Part shown: positions 15,417 to 16,476 of the stretch, piece after piece
Numbering within the stretch: position 1 is the first letter of the stretch
Layout of the letters: each line of letters begins with the position of its first letter
Notes under the pieces: model-generated
The model's database searches: none
What the model saw: only the letters and a program-made list of their open reading frames with translations
What the model was told of the DNA's origin: nothing
Translations under genes and position numbers: made by a program
DNA from: Lachnospiraceae bacterium UBA3821
Lineage (GTDB): Bacteria > Bacillota > Clostridia > Lachnospirales > Lachnospiraceae
Assembly (NCBI GenBank): GCA_002368865.1
Contig: DFDT01000085.1
Coordinates: 1-16,476 of the forward strand
Length of the DNA stretch: 16,476 bases
Reading direction: 5' to 3'

Positions 15417-16476
15417 GTGCCCGAATTAACCCCCATGATGCAACAGTATATGGAGACCAAGAAGCAGGTCCCGGACTGTATCTTGTTTTACAGACTCGGC
15501 GACTTTTATGAGATGTTTTTTGAGGATGCGGTGACGGCTTCCAAGGAACTGGAGTTGACGCTGACCGGCAGAGCCTGCGGGCAGGACGAGCGCGCGCCTA
15601 TGTGCGGCGTGCCGTATCATGCAGTGGAGGGGTATTTGACCAAGCTGGTCAGCAAAGGGTACAAGGTGGCAATCTGTGAGCAGCTGGAAGATCCGAAGCT
15701 GGCGAAAGGTCTGGTGAAGCGGGATATCGTCCGGATCGTGACGCCGGGGACGAATCTAAACGTGCAGTCGCTGGACGCTTCCAAGAATAATTTTATTTTG
15801 TGCATTACCTATATGCCTACAGGGATCGGCGTTGCAGCTGCGGATGTGACCACGGGGGATTTCTATGTCACGGAAGTGGAGGATATCAAGAAGCTCATGG
15901 ACGAGCTGATGAAATATGAGCCTTCCGAGATTATCTGCAATGACGCATTTCTGATGAGCGGCGCGGACGTGGAGGATCTGCGGGGCAGATTACATATTTC
16001 GGTGAATGCCTTGGAAGCTCATGTGTTTGACGATGACGGCTGCAAGAAGACGCTGTTAAAACATTTTAAAGTGAATACCCTGATTGGGCTGGGGGTTGAG
16101 GATTTTCCCAATGGGATGATCGCTGCCGGGGCGATGCTGCAGTATCTGCAGGAGACGCAGAAGAGTGAGCTGGAGCATTTCACGCATTTGTACCCCTATC
16201 TGACCAGCAAATATATGCTGTTGGACAGCTCTACCAGAAGAAACCTGGAGCTAACGGAGACTTTGCGGGAGAAGCAGAAAAGAGGTTCTCTGCTGTGGGT
16301 GCTGGACAAGACTAAGACCGCCATGGGCGGGCGTCTGCTCAGAAGTTATATTGAACAGCCTCTGATCGAGAAGTCGGATATGGAGAGCAGGCTGGATGCC
16401 ATTGAGGAGCTGAACGGGGACAGTTTTTCCCGGGACGAGATCAGGGAGTATCTGAATCCGATCTATGATCTGGAGC
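15417..16476 (+). CDS. mutS: DNA mismatch repair protein MutS, N-terminal part
   Basis: The translated N-terminus (MPELTPMMQQYMETKKQVPD) and the mismatch-recognition motif GDFYEMFFEDA, with F30 and E32 as the residues that stack on and contact the mismatched base, identify MutS. CGVPYHAVEGYLTKLVSKGY, VAICEQLEDP and VTPGT continue domain I. A connector region follows, then the start of the lever/core domain with LDSSTRRNLELTETLRE and TAMGGRLLRSYIEQPL. The first 353 codons are present; the ATPase domain with the Walker motifs lies beyond the window. MutS binds base mismatches and small loops and recruits MutL. It has its own promoter and is not part of the zinc-ribbon operon. In many Clostridia miaB precedes mutS; it is not seen here. 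Confidence 0.97.
   Translation, partial: MPELTPMMQQYMETKKQVPDCILFYRLGDFYEMFFEDAVTASKELELTLTGRACGQDERAPMCGVPYHAVEGYLTKLVSKGYKVAICEQLEDPKLAKGLVKRDIVRIVTPGTNLNVQSLDASKNNFILCITYMPTGIGVAAADVTTGDFYVTEVEDIKKLMDELMKYEPSEIICNDAFLMSGADVEDLRGRLHISVNALEAHVFDDDGCKKTLLKHFKVNTLIGLGVEDFPNGMIAAGAMLQYLQETQKSELEHFTHLYPYLTSKYMLLDSSTRRNLELTETLREKQKRGSLLWVLDKTKTAMGGRLLRSYIEQPLIEKSDMESRLDAIEELNGDSFSRDEIREYLNPIYDLE

Overview
The window looks like chromosomal DNA of a Lachnospiraceae-type Firmicute (Clostridia). The evidence is strong AGGAGG-type ribosome binding sites, sigma-A-like promoters, intrinsic terminators, moderate GC, a clostridial-looking MutS, and Rpn/PD-(D/E)XK nuclease-transposase genes of a kind common in that family. 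Every supported gene is on the + strand. The species is not determined.

Layout: (1) 1-711 is the 3' part of an Rpn-family nuclease/transposase gene, closed by a perfect 10-bp terminator hairpin (752-791). (2) 793-929 is an upstream region with a TATAAT box, a poor -35 and a 9-bp direct repeat. (3) 930-15021 is an apparent eight-gene operon. It encodes a zinc-ribbon membrane protein (393 aa), a very large secreted protein (1538 aa, GTG start at 2108), a double-HTH XRE-like regulator (489 aa), a membrane protein with three zinc ribbons (304 aa), a zinc-ribbon/7-TM/TPR protein (884 aa), a TM/coiled-coil/TPR protein (275 aa), a second secreted protein (467 aa) with a C-terminal KPxIYxYP...VEWGG domain, and a small zinc-ribbon membrane protein (248 aa). 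Four junctions are start/stop overlaps (one GTGA, three ATGA). One of these ATGA overlaps exists only if a frameshift at the end of the 1538-aa gene is repaired. (4) 15060-15269 is a 5'-truncated remnant of another Rpn-type nuclease. (5) 15320-15389 holds a good sigma-A promoter followed at once by a terminator hairpin. (6) mutS starts at GTG 15417 and runs off the window.

How the parts may work together (inference): four proteins with N-terminal cytoplasmic zinc ribbons, plus the two TPR proteins (one of which also carries a ribbon), could form a membrane assembly. That assembly would face outward through TPR domains and would handle or sense the two Sec-exported proteins made from the same transcript. 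The XRE-like protein in the middle of the operon is the natural candidate regulator. None of these functions can be proven from sequence. The set as a whole resembles no characterised system I can name, and is the most interesting content of the window.

I saw no tRNA, rRNA, CRISPR array or classical IS element.
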